From Pelomyxa schiedti (taxonomy: Eukaryota; Evosea; Pelobiontida; Pelomyxidae), in NCBI GenBank assembly GCA_020536535.1, contig JAHLWZ010000844.1:1-64000 (forward strand): DNA of 64,000 bases, written 5' to 3'. This document shows positions 10,749 through 20,388 of the stretch, piece by piece. The position numbers were made by a program, and so were the translations under genes. The notes below the pieces were generated by a model. The model was not told the DNA's origin. It searched no databases and worked only from the letters and a program-made list of their open reading frames with translations. Positions within the stretch are counted from its first letter, which is position 1; each line of letters begins with the position of its first letter.

Positions 10749-10924
10749 GTATTCTCTAACAAATTACTTTTGACTTGTTGCCCACCAAAAAAAAAAGAAA
10801 TCTTGAATAAACCCTGGTGTCTAAAAAAAAAGAAAAGAAAGAAAAAAGCAGTACACTTTTGCATCCTTTGAAAAATGGGTGTATTTAGGTACTGTACATC
10901 GTACAATACTATTTTGTTCTGATT

Positions 10925-11779
10925 CTATGATGATTTGTGCTTGCGTGCCTGTGCTGGCTTCTGCTTCGGTTTTTGCTCTTTTTGTGATGTTGTTTTGGGC
11001 TCCTCCATTTGTTTGGTTTTCTGTGTGGTGGAGGAGAGAGTGACAATGCACAGGCCAGAGAAAATGGTAACTGCCAAGATAATGCAGTACAGAGCGAAGT
11101 TGTCAATGCACAGTGTGTCTGTGATGCAGCAGTGACCTGGGGTGGCTGGGGAGTGGAAGTGGCTGAGGAACCTGGCGCAGCTGAGGCAGACCATGTGGAG
11201 GATCATCCACCTGGCCAGGCGGGTCTTGATCCGCATGGCACAGAGCGTGACAACGCATGCGGTGACGAATGCATAGAGCGCAATGGCATACTCAAACTGG
11301 CCTGTCACCTTGCAGTAAACAAAACCCGTGAGGGCCGCCACAGTGCTAGTAGGTTTTTGTCATTGAGTAATATTTCATTTGGGCACAACACAAGTAAGGA
11401 AATGTAACATATATAGGATATGGCATTGCCAACCCCAAACAGGCTCACAAACAAAACCCATAAGTGAGACCTCACACCTGGATCTGAACAAAGTCGACGG
11501 CGTGTGGGCGAGCAGGGTGGAGACCATGGCCAGGGCGACGGCCATTGCGCCGATCGTGTCCATGAACAGCGACATGGCCGCGAAGCCCCCCTCGCCCTGC
11601 GTCCCCGCGCACACGCCCAGCCCCGCCTCCAGCCCCAGCACCGCGGTCCACAGCAGGGCGGGCCCCGCGCCGCGCCGGGCCGCTCCCCCGCCCAGCGACC
11701 ACGCCGTGTAGCACACCCCGACCACCACGCTCACGCTCACGAGCACCGCGTTCCCGCCTAGTATTCCGCCGACGCTCAT
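10925..11779 (-). CDS. Multi-pass membrane protein, about 7 TM segments
   Basis: Three exons: 11478-11779 (GC-rich, ATG at 11779), 11387-11443 and 10925-11345, with introns of 34 and 41 bp. Hydrophobic segments in order: AVLVSVSVVVGVCYTAWSL, ALLWTAVLGLEAGLGVC, AMSLFMDTIGAMAVALAMV, LFGVGNAISYICYISLLV, AALTGFVYC, YAIALYAFVTACVVTLC and FALYCIILAVTIFSGLCIV. The C-terminal tail is rich in Lys and Gln. Seven segments and a cytosol-like basic tail would fit a receptor-like topology, but I see no class-defining motif; a DRAM/TMEM150-like protein is also possible. It converges with the gene ending near 10750 and diverges from the S28 peptidase with a gap of 120 bp. Confidence 0.7.
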
Positions 11780-11898
11780 CGATGTCGAGTGGCACTCGTC
11801 ACTGCTGCTGCTGCTCCCAGCCCCCGGAATTCGCGAGAATAAACGCTGAAGGACGAATTTCGGGGGAATTTGAATCGACGATTTGATTGAAACTGGTG

Positions 11899-13978
11899 AT
11901 GGCGTGGGGTCTTGTGGCTGCTGTTGTTGTTTGCGTTTGTGTTGGGTTGTCGGAGGGCATTGTTGTTGGTCTTGGGAATTATGGGAGGCAGAGGTCGTTG
12001 GCACGTGAGTGGCTAGGTGTTGATCAAAGCACAATATTGTGGTTCCAAAACCAGAGGGTTGCACTTTTTTTTTGTTTTTGGCACCTCTCATGGCATTTGG
12101 TTTTGGGGAAAATAGGTTGACCACTTTGATAATACAAACACTGCATTGTGGAAGCAAAGGTATTTGCTGAACGACACTTATTGGGGAGGAAACGGCTACC
12201 CTATTATCTTGAACATTGGTGGGGAGGGAATGCTGGCACCAAATGCTGCCAGTGGCAGATTCATATTCAATGATGTTTGTAACTATCTTCTGTGGTTTCA
12301 CACAAAAAGCCTTTGTTTAGTGGGCCCAAGAGTTATCGGCTCTGATCGTATCTATTGAGCATCGTTATTATGGTCGGTGCCTTCTGTGATTTGTTATTCA
12401 CTGAGAGTTAGGGCTTAGTATCCCTACTGGTGATATATCTGACAAAAGTTTACGGTTTTTATCCAGTGAGCAGGCTCTGGCTGACTATGTGGTATGTTCA
12501 ACATAAAAATGACACAGATTAAAATCAGTAGGAATTTGTAAGTTATATCAAGTCTATGTATCAAGCACCTGACAGTAAAGTATTGGCTGTAGGGGGCTCT
12601 TATAGCGGGGCTCTTAGTGTTTGGGTCCGGCAAAAGTACTTCCATTCACACCTGTATCGAGACAATTCACTGCTGTAGGTATCCCCAAAGTATTCATTGC
12701 TCGTATGGTACATCTGCACCAGTGCTGGCTCAGGAAAATTTTCCTGAATTTTTTGAGGTGTGTTACCTCCGTTAAGTTGTCTTTTTTTGAAGGGTTAAGG
12801 TTGTTGGGCAAGGTCTTGGTGAAGAATGTTCCACGGCTGTGAATCAAGGAACAAAGTACTATGAAGCGCTCCTAAATTCCGAAGAAGGTTGCAAGCAAAT
12901 AGAACAAGATTTCAATACATGTACCCCCATTGGTCTGCCAACTTTTTGTCAACCATTCAAAATAACGTTTCCCAGAAACAGAAAACGACAAGATAACATT
13001 TCTGTCTTACCTTGCTGATTCCATATCTGTAAGTTGACAACTATTTTACTGTATTCTCACTTTTTTAGGGCTTCGTTCAATACAATAATGATAACAATGG
13101 TGTTTTACCCACAAATATCACAGTATCTTAGGTTTTTTTGCATCTTTTTTTCACATAATATTAGGGAATATGTGACATACTTCTCAGTGGTCCTATATCT
13201 CAGACATTTCCTCAGTTCATTCAGTATTATAATACAGAATATAATGAAGCTTGCACTCCGGTCAGGTTTGTCCGACTGAAAGAGATGTGTTTTAATCCCT
13301 TTTGTGTTTTCAGTTATAATGATATGGTCGGGGATCTCAAGAATGCACACGCGGGACTTCCTGAAGGGAGTGGACGTTCGTGGTGGTGGCAAACTTGTAC
13401 TGGTATGTCTTCGATCCACAACGATTACCATATCATATAATCACAGAATTTGGCTACTTTTCTACTGGGGATTCCTCCCAACAGCCATTTTCTAGCCTAA
13501 TCTCCCTTGATGTTTGTCCCTTTCCAGTTTTACTGCACAATAATTAATCCTCCCAGTATTACACCGGAATTTGCCGCGACGTATTCAATATAAGCAGTGA
13601 AGCAATAGCCAATGCCGTGGAAGCAACTAACACTCTTTACGGAGGCAGGAACGTGGGTTCCACTGAAACAGTATTCCCAAATGGATCTGTGGTATGCCAG
13701 ACATATCCTACAAATAACTTCATTTTTCCTAATATCTCCAATCAGGATCCCTGGCACACACTTGGCATCACTTCATCCAGTGATCCCCTGCTCCCTGCAG
13801 TCTGTGCGTACCCTATTCAATTCCATCCCCAACCAATGCATATTAAATACAATCGGCAGATATCCAAGGGACTGCTCACTGCGCCGACTTGTACGCGGCA
13901 TCCCCTAATGACATCCCAGCACTAATTGCGGCACGCCAGCAGCTTTTCACGTACGTATCAACGTGGCTCTCGGAATGA
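11899..13978 (+). CDS. Family S28 serine carboxypeptidase (prolylcarboxypeptidase/DPP2-like)
   Basis: About 11 exons encode a secreted or lysosomal S28 peptidase, which removes residues around proline at acidic pH. The start at 11899 gives a signal peptide (MAWGLVAAVVVCVCVGLSEG). Family landmarks in order: WFQNQR-VDHFDNTNTALWKQRY, ILNIGGEG, VSIEHRYYG, FLSSEQALADY, the nucleophile motif VGGSYSGALSVW (Ser charge-relay residue), KYPQSIHCSYGTSAPVL, VVGQGLGEEC, WQTCTEFGYF, FPNGSVDPWHTLGI (catalytic Asp) and YIQGTAHCADLY (catalytic His). All three catalytic residues are therefore present. It ends with LFTYVSTWLSE and a stop at 13976-13978. Introns are about 40-60 bp. In phagotrophic amoebae such enzymes serve digestive vacuoles; that role is inferred. 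Confidence 0.93.
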
Positions 13979-14133
13979 GAAACACCTAAAAAAAACCTGG
14001 CTGACGAGTTGGGGGAAATCGAACACCCACCAAATTGACTGATTTTATTGCTGCCATTTAAATACCGTACATTCGGATTGTTTTGGAAATAAAGAAACAA
14101 AAAAAATCCGATTTTCACAACACGGAAACTGTA

Positions 14134-14508
14134 ATGAGACCAAGCCAAAGACGAGCCCCACGAAGTCCGTCTGGTCCTTCTGGTTGCGTCACCAAACATT
14201 CCGCAGTCGTTGGACAGAGGACAGAAGCAGATGCGGAGCTCTTGGATGTTGGAGTGTTTGTGCCAACCAAGATCACGGCGCCAATTGACTCTGTCGACTT
14301 CTGTGGTCCTTCAATTCAATCTCACTGCCATCCCTCCTGTAACGGCTCAACCGACACTCAAACATTTTTCGAGAATCTGGACTTGATTCCCGAACCAGAA
14401 GCGACTCCTTCTGGTTGGGCTCCCAAACGAAGGAAAGGCAGAACAAGCACACACAACCAAGCACCAATACCACCTCCAGAGGATCTTCGGCTGATGGACG
14501 ATCACTGA
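14134..14508 (+). CDS. Hypothetical protein (about 124 aa)
   Basis: An open frame from ATG 14134 (MRPSQRRAPRSPSGPSG) to a stop at 14508 is rich in Pro, Ser and charged residues, with a cluster of basic residues (GWAPKRRKGRTS) near the end. Nothing is recognised. It lies between the S28 peptidase and the GPCR genes in the same orientation. An opposite-strand reading is also open for part of this stretch, so the coding call is weak. Confidence 0.3.
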   Translation: MRPSQRRAPRSPSGPSGCVTKHSAVVGQRTEADAELLDVGVFVPTKITAPIDSVDFCGPSIQSHCHPSCNGSTDTQTFFENLDLIPEPEATPSGWAPKRRKGRTSTHNQAPIPPPEDLRLMDDH

Positions 14509-14689
14509 GATTCCACTAACCTGAGACTCAGAGCACCTGTTCACCCACATTCAGTTGGTAACACCGTCTGCCAAGTTGTACAAATAAAGGGAAAAAAACA
14601 CCCAATTGCCATTCTTTGATCCCACTCCCCTGCCTAATCGCGCGTTGGCATTTGGGTTTCGGTGCACAAAATATAAAAGAAATTGCACG

Positions 14690-16054
14690 ATGGCTACGGC
14701 CGCTGTTGTGATGGGGGTAGCGGGGCACGTGTTTACGGCGGTAATGACGTCGCAACAGGCGGTAGATGAGGTGGCGGCGACTGATAGTTTCAGCAGCAGT
14801 AGCAGCGGTGGACCCGAGAAGTTGGCTTACATGAGCGGCATCACTATACCGTTGTCGTGCGTGTCTATGGTGTGCTGCACGTTGGTGTTCATTTCCTTGA
14901 TGAAGACCAGGGTATCTGCGCGCCGTCTTCTTCTTTCGCCGTTGGAAATTATGTGTTATGTAACATTTAACCCCGTGTGCACGGGGAAAACAGGACTTTC
15001 TAATCCCACCGTACTTTGGAGTTTGGAATCTGAGTATCAGTGATTTTTCGATGGCCTTGGGAACTGTATGTGAGAATCCATTCACGCCACTGTCCTCACT
15101 GTAACTGATTGGTACTACCTTTTCGGATTTCCATGATGAAGGTTTTGGCTGAAGTGACAGCAAGTGACGGCGCTTGCCACACGGCTGGTAATAACCACAA
15201 TCCCTCGTCCACACAGTAAGCAAATTTAAACATAGCAATACGTATCCAAAGTTGTGAGAACAGACAATTCCTAAAATCTTCTTAGCATTCTTGACGCAGA
15301 CAGCTGTGTTAGCTGGAAACTTCTGGCTTGTATTTATATGCCTGAGCTTGTATTCTCAATAATTGAACCCTCCCACTTCCTTATTATTCCTTAGATTTTA
15401 TTTGTATCGGTCCCATGTGGTTACACTCCTTAAAGGAGAGAGTAATATCTTTCTCGAAGGAGAAAGGATTTCTGTGCCAAAGATCTCTGTTCTCCACGTT
15501 ATAGCTGCCTCCACTGTTTGGTTCCTCCTCAACTCCAATTGGAAATCCCTTACGATATTAGGGTTCTTGCAATTACATCCGCCTTCATTCCTCTGACTGA
15601 GGTGAATGGTATTCGCTATGGAAAGGGGCCTATTGGTACCTGCTGGATTGCCATTAGACCACTGATGGGTCGTTTCGTATGTATCCAATGCCCCTTTTAC
15701 TATCTTACCAGCTTAACTAGTTTCTCTTTTACCTGCCTTTGTGTATAGCACTTTTAGTTGTTGTAATTATTTACTGGGTTATTGTTAAATTGCACTCACT
15801 TTTGGTAAATTTTCTCTTTCAAGGAATTTCCTTTTTAACATGTTTGTCAGGGTTCTGGTTATTACACTCCAAGGCAGTTCCTTTACCCTGTAACAACGCT
15901 AATCGTAATTGTACCATGCTGCATTAATATGCTCTTTGAATCAACTGATCAAATTATACCTGCCACCGAATACACCCAAGCTGTTGTACTGCCCCTCTGG
16001 GGGTATGGCCTCCTATTCCCTTACTGTGAATTGACCATAGCCAAGGTTCATTGA
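14690..16054 (+). CDS. Class E (cAMP-receptor-like) G protein-coupled receptor
   Basis: Several exons with short introns build a seven-helix receptor of the Dictyostelium cAR/Crl type. The N-terminus is MATAAVVMGVAGHVF. TM1 is TIPLSCVSMVCCTLVFISL-MKTR, then GVWNLSISDFSMALGT for TM2, ACHTA-AVLAGNFWLVFICLS for TM3 followed by FYLYRSHVVTLLKGE in the intracellular loop, and ISVLHVIAAST-VLAITSAFIPL for TM4. The extracellular loop carries the class hallmark YGKGPIGTCWI, equivalent to the G-x-CWI of cAR proteins. TM5 is ALLVVVIIYWVIVKL, TM6 FLYPVTTLIVIVPCCINM and TM7 YTQAVVLPLWGYGLLFPY. The tail after TM7 is very short (stop at 16052-16054) unless a small intron follows. It acts at the plasma membrane, coupling to heterotrimeric G proteins; the ligand cannot be inferred. 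Confidence 0.85.
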
Positions 16055-16263
16055 CAGTACTGTCTACTTCCTCACCCGCTACACCGGGGCGCCCTCCAGC
16101 ATGACAATATGGGAACTCTTTTTCAAACCCCTGCCCAAACCCTCATAAAACCCACCCCTCTTTTGTGCTATTTCTAGTCCGCCAACCAAAACACTTTCCA
16201 ACGAAACGGTTCGTTTTCCAAAAAGACAGACCTACCAACCTACGCACCTCACTGAGAGAACAC

Positions 16264-17638
16264 ATGCACACGCGGGCAGCAGTGCTGTGGGGCACAGGGC
16301 AGCGGATACAAGTGGAGAACGTGGAGCTTGGGGGGCCGCGGAGGGGAGAGGTTGTGGTGAGGATGGAGGCCGCGGGCGTGTGTCACAGCGACTGGCACAT
16401 TGTGACCGGCGACACGAAGCACCCAATGCCTGTGGCCCTGGGTCACGAGGGCGCTGGCGTAGTCGAAGTATGTTCAATGGCAGGGATTGTTGCGCTTTAC
16501 ATTGTTGTTGTTGTTGTTGGTGGTGATGTGTTTTTCCTTTTTTTTTTTTTTTTTTGTTTCTTATGGGAATGGTAGGTTGTTGGAGAGGGAGTGGATACAG
16601 TGACTGTTGGGGATTGTGTGGCACTCGTTTGGTCTCCAAGCTGTGGCAAGTGCTTTTATTGTGTGAGGGACGAACCATCACTTTGTGTGACTTACGAAAA
16701 GAGGGTGAGGCCTTTCCTCCGAGGAGGTTTCTGGGAGTGATATTCATGCCTATTATACAGATATGGGATGGTACAATGTTGGATGGAACTCCAAGGTTCA
16801 CGTTGAACGGCAAGCCGATTTATCACCACTCCTCACTTGGTTGCTTTGCCGATAGAGTGACTGTGCCAGAGTGCTGCTGTATACGAATGCCAAAAGAAGT
16901 TCCTGCAGATGTCCGAGCCCTGATAGGTTGCTGTGTAGCAACTGGAGTTGGGGCTGCACTGCGCACAGCACCTGTCCACCCGGGAGACATAGTAGCTGTT
17001 TTTGGTGTTGGAGGTTCTTTTCTTTGGTCTTGCTCCCTATTGACAGGCACAACAGGGGTTGGACTGAGCATTGTTATGGGAGCTCGGGCTGCTGGTGCTT
17101 CAGCAATTATTGTGGTTGATAGAACTCGCGCCAAAGAACAGTTGGCACGTCACCTTGGAGCCACTCACTTTGTATTATCTGAGGGAAATGTGCCTGAAAA
17201 AATACGCTCTCTAACTGAAGGAAGAGGTGCCGATGTGTGTTTTGAGGCAGTTGGTCTTCCGATTCTGCAACAGCTTTGTGTAGAATGCATAAGACCAGGA
17301 GGGACATGCGTGGTTGGCACCCAAACCTACTTGAATATTCCTTGAATTAACTCCTACAGCTAGTTGGGTTGGCCCCGATGGGCTCTACACTGAAGGCTGA
17401 GGGTGAACCTTTCGCGCGGTACCAAAAGAAAATGCATGGCTCCAATTACGGATCGAGCAACCCAGCACGCGATTTCCCACTTCTGGGACAGCTGTACCTA
17501 TCGGGCAAGCTTCCTGTCAATGACCTCATATCCCGACATTATACCCTTGATCAAGTCAATGAGGCGTTCGCTGATATGTTATCCGGGTCTCTCTCTGGCA
17601 GAGGTGTTATTATGTTTCCTCCTGCCTCTAAACTCTAA
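16264..17638 (+). CDS. Zinc-dependent medium-chain alcohol dehydrogenase
   Basis: Five exons (16264-16467, 16576-16704, 16761-17013, 17056-17312, 17360-17638) encode an MDR-family NAD(P)-dependent alcohol dehydrogenase. Catalytic zinc ligands are visible in AAGVCHSDWH (Cys), ALGHEGAG (His-Glu) and IGCCVATG (Cys). The four structural-zinc cysteines lie in SCGKCFYCVRDEPSLC. The Rossmann motif is VAVFGVGGVGLSIV when the third intron ends at AACAG (17055), and VVDRTRAKEQLARHLGATH follows. The C-terminus, LISRHYTLDQVNEAFADM followed by SGRGVIMF, is typical. It most resembles the class III/AdhC-like group oxidising primary alcohols or thiol adducts, but the substrate is not fixed by sequence. The GC-rich first exon fits the local pattern. 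Confidence 0.93.
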
Positions 17639-17707
17639 TTCCACTATGGAAACAAACAAAACTATATTTATTGCAATCTACAGGTTTTTCTTTTCATTTC
17701 TCGAACA

Positions 17708-18442
17708 TTATGATACAGTTATCTTTACCGCTCCCCTGCGCTTTTTCTTTGGAAGCAACACGGACAGTACTCCTTCATTCAGTGAGGCGCTCATAGCATT
17801 TATCGACTCTGGTTCTACGTCTGCATCGGGAACAGGGAAACATCGCGAGAATACACCAAATTTGCGCTCCTCCAGCAATGGCATGTTCTGTGAGGACTTG
17901 TTAGGGTCGACAGATCTATCTGGATTGTTCTTGTTGCCGCAAATAGACAGTATCCCTTCAGCACTGAGGTCTACCCGGATATTGGCCTTATCAACTCCCG
18001 GCAGCTCCATCTTTATCTGAGGTAGAGGTCAACATTGTAAGTATAAGGGAAACAGTGATCTAACCTCATAGTGGGACTCGGTCTCCTTGAAGTCTGTATT
18101 TGGCCACCACAGACAATTCCTTGCACCAGGTTCCAGAACAGATTCTTTTTCCGCCGGTTCTGGTTTCTCTTCTCCCTTGTCAAATATCTCCCAGATAGCG
18201 GAATGCTTTGACTTTCCAGGCACCTCAGAATCGCCGGCATTGCTTTCCACCTTCCTGTTCTTTACATTGGTCTGCTGCTCTCTTTCTGGATTCAGGTGTA
18301 CCACAGACTTTGCGCGCCTGGGCCGCTTTTGTGTTGGCTGTTCACAGTCTCTATAGTCGGGCTCCCCATTTATTCCCTCATCCAGAGAGTTCAGCCTTCT
18401 CTCGATTTTCCTCAACTCGTTCAGTAAATTCAAGCCTAACAT
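17708..18442 (-). CDS. Small heat-shock protein (Hsp20/alpha-crystallin)
   Basis: Two exons (18065-18442 and 17708-18016) joined by a 48-bp intron. The N-terminal helix LNLLNELRKIERRLNSLDEG precedes a hydrophilic, basic region (QKRPRRAKSVVH, VKNRKVE) that may act as a nuclear localisation signal. The alpha-crystallin domain begins at WWPNTDFKETESHYEV and continues IKMELPGVDKANIRVDLSAE, GILSICGNKN, FSRCFPVPDADVEPESINAM and the hallmark LNEGVLSVLLPK. An ATP-independent chaperone is the expected role. The C-terminal IxI motif is weak (KITVS). It converges with the dehydrogenase gene, 70 bp apart, and shows the usual family length of about 230 residues. Confidence 0.9.
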
Positions 18443-18688
18443 AGTGCGTCTCTCGATTTTTTATTGTGAGTTTTTTGCCTTCTTTTGTTGTAGTTTTTGT
18501 TTGGCTGACACTAAGTCTCGTGGAAATCTCTTAGAATTTAACACTGAAGATCAGGGAGTAAAAAAGGACAGACCTAATATTTTCCAGATAGGAGCAAGCC
18601 ACACCCCGCCCACCCTATGGCCCCTCATCTTCGATGATCTGAGATTGAACCTTCCGATCCAAAAAAAAGGGAAGAATTCATCAAAAAA

Positions 18689-20302
18689 ATGCCCTCGTTT
18701 TCGGTTGGGGGCGTTGCCGTTTGGGCACTTGTGTCGTTGCTTTTTGTAATTGGCAGTAGTGGTGTCGGCTCGGTAACCACGACTGCTGTCGATTCGTACA
18801 CCCTCAGCGGCTACCTCACCACCGGCTGCCCCGACTTTGTGTCCCTCCCCTTCGAGGTCCCCGACTCCTCGGTCAGCTACGTCGCGGTGTCTTACTGGTT
18901 CAGCGACGCCCTGGTGCCCCCCGGGGTCCCCGGCAACGCCCTCGACATCGGCCTGTGGGACGAGCGGGGGGTCGCGGTGGACGCGGCGCGGGTGAACGGG
19001 TGGCGGGGCTGGACGGGCTCCGGGTCCACGTCGACCTTTGGCGTGGGGAGCGAGGAGGCGGCCCTGGGCTACGTCAGCGGCCAGGTCAACCCCGGCGTGT
19101 GGAACGTGGTGCTCGGCCCGTACACGGTCGCCCCTGAGGGCCTCTGGTACCAGGTCAATGTCACGTTGCAGAGGTATCTTCTATTCCCAAAGTGTTTGTG
19201 AAGTATGAGAGGCTCATTGAACACACATAGAAATACTACTGGCTCGGCGACGAAGAGTCAAGTGCTTAAGGAGTACCCGCCAGATTCTGTAGCCGGAAGA
19301 GGGCGGGACTGGTACAGGGGGCAGTGCCATCTCCACACAGTCCACTCGGACGGCTCCAGAACGCCCGAGCAAGTCGCCGCCGAGGCGCGGGAGCTAGGCA
19401 TAGACTTCTTCGCGGCCACCGACCACAACACGATATCCAGCCAGACCGAGTGGGGCGGCCTGTGGGGCGACGACCTCCTGATCCTCTGCGGCGAGGAGCT
19501 CACCACCAGGAACGGCCACTGCGTCGCCTTCGCCACGGACGCGGGCGCCTGGTTCGACTTCCGCTTCCGCGCCAAGGACGGCGCGTTCCCCGACTTCGCG
19601 GCCAGCATCGGCGAGCGCGGCGGCGTAGTCATCGCGGCGCACCCCCACAGCACCTGCCTGGCCTGCCGCTGGTCCTTCACGTTCGACGACGTGGACCTGC
19701 TCGAGGTGTGGAACGGCCCGTGGACCCCCGACGACGAGCAGGCCGTCTCGACGTGGGAGTCGATGCTGCTCTCGGCCTCGCCGGCCGGGTGGCGCCCGGC
19801 CCACGGCGGGTCGGACTCGCACGGCGAGGGCGTGCCGCTGGACCTGCCCAACGTCGTGGTGCTGGCCGACGAGCTGAGCAGGGACGCCGTGGTGGCGGGG
19901 ATGAAGGCCGGGCACAGCTACATCGCCGAGTCCACGGCGGTGTCCGTCAACCTCACGGCCGCGACCACCGCGACGGGCAAGGAGCTGGTCGCGGGCATCG
20001 GGTGCTGCCTCTGCGCCCCGGCCGACACCAAGGTCTCGGTCACGCTCACCGTCTCTGGGGGGCCCGACGGCGGCACCGCGAGGATAATGACGGAGGAGGG
20101 GGTCATGCACGACGAGCTGCTCAGGGGAGGGGGAGGTGGCACAATAGAGACCTTCTTGTGGGAGACCACTGTGTCTTTGGCTACGTATGTGCGGGCTGAG
20201 ATACGGCACCCATCTATGAGGATGGTTGCAATGACCAACCCGATTTTCCTGGGTGAGGAAATGTGCAGCAAGTGCGCTGCTGCTGACCAGATAATTTTGT
20301 AA
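18689..20302 (+). CDS. Secreted PHP-domain metallohydrolase (CehA/McbA-like)
   Basis: Two exons (18689-19173, 19231-20302). The start gives a signal peptide, MPSFSVGGVAVWALVSLLFV. A beta-rich N-terminal domain of about 140 residues (visible strands FVSLPFEV, ALDIGLWDERG, GVWNVVLGPYTV) resembles the cargo domain of bacterial CehA-type proteins. The PHP domain follows, with metal-binding motifs CHLHTVHSDG, AATDHNTIS, the acidic LCGEELTT, AHPHS and GGSDSHGEG. These are the residues of a trinuclear phosphoesterase-like site; family members act as carbamate or phosphate-ester hydrolases. The whole coding region is very GC-rich and has a single intron, unlike its intron-dense neighbours. That, and the bacterial character of the family, suggests lateral acquisition. 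It ends 87 bp from the convergent kinase gene. Confidence 0.88.
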
Positions 20303-20388
20303 GAGCAAAGAGAATAGGGTGTTGTCTTTTCTTGAGAAACTAAAAGCACACTTTTGTTTTTTCCCAAAACTTCTGAAATAATTATACA

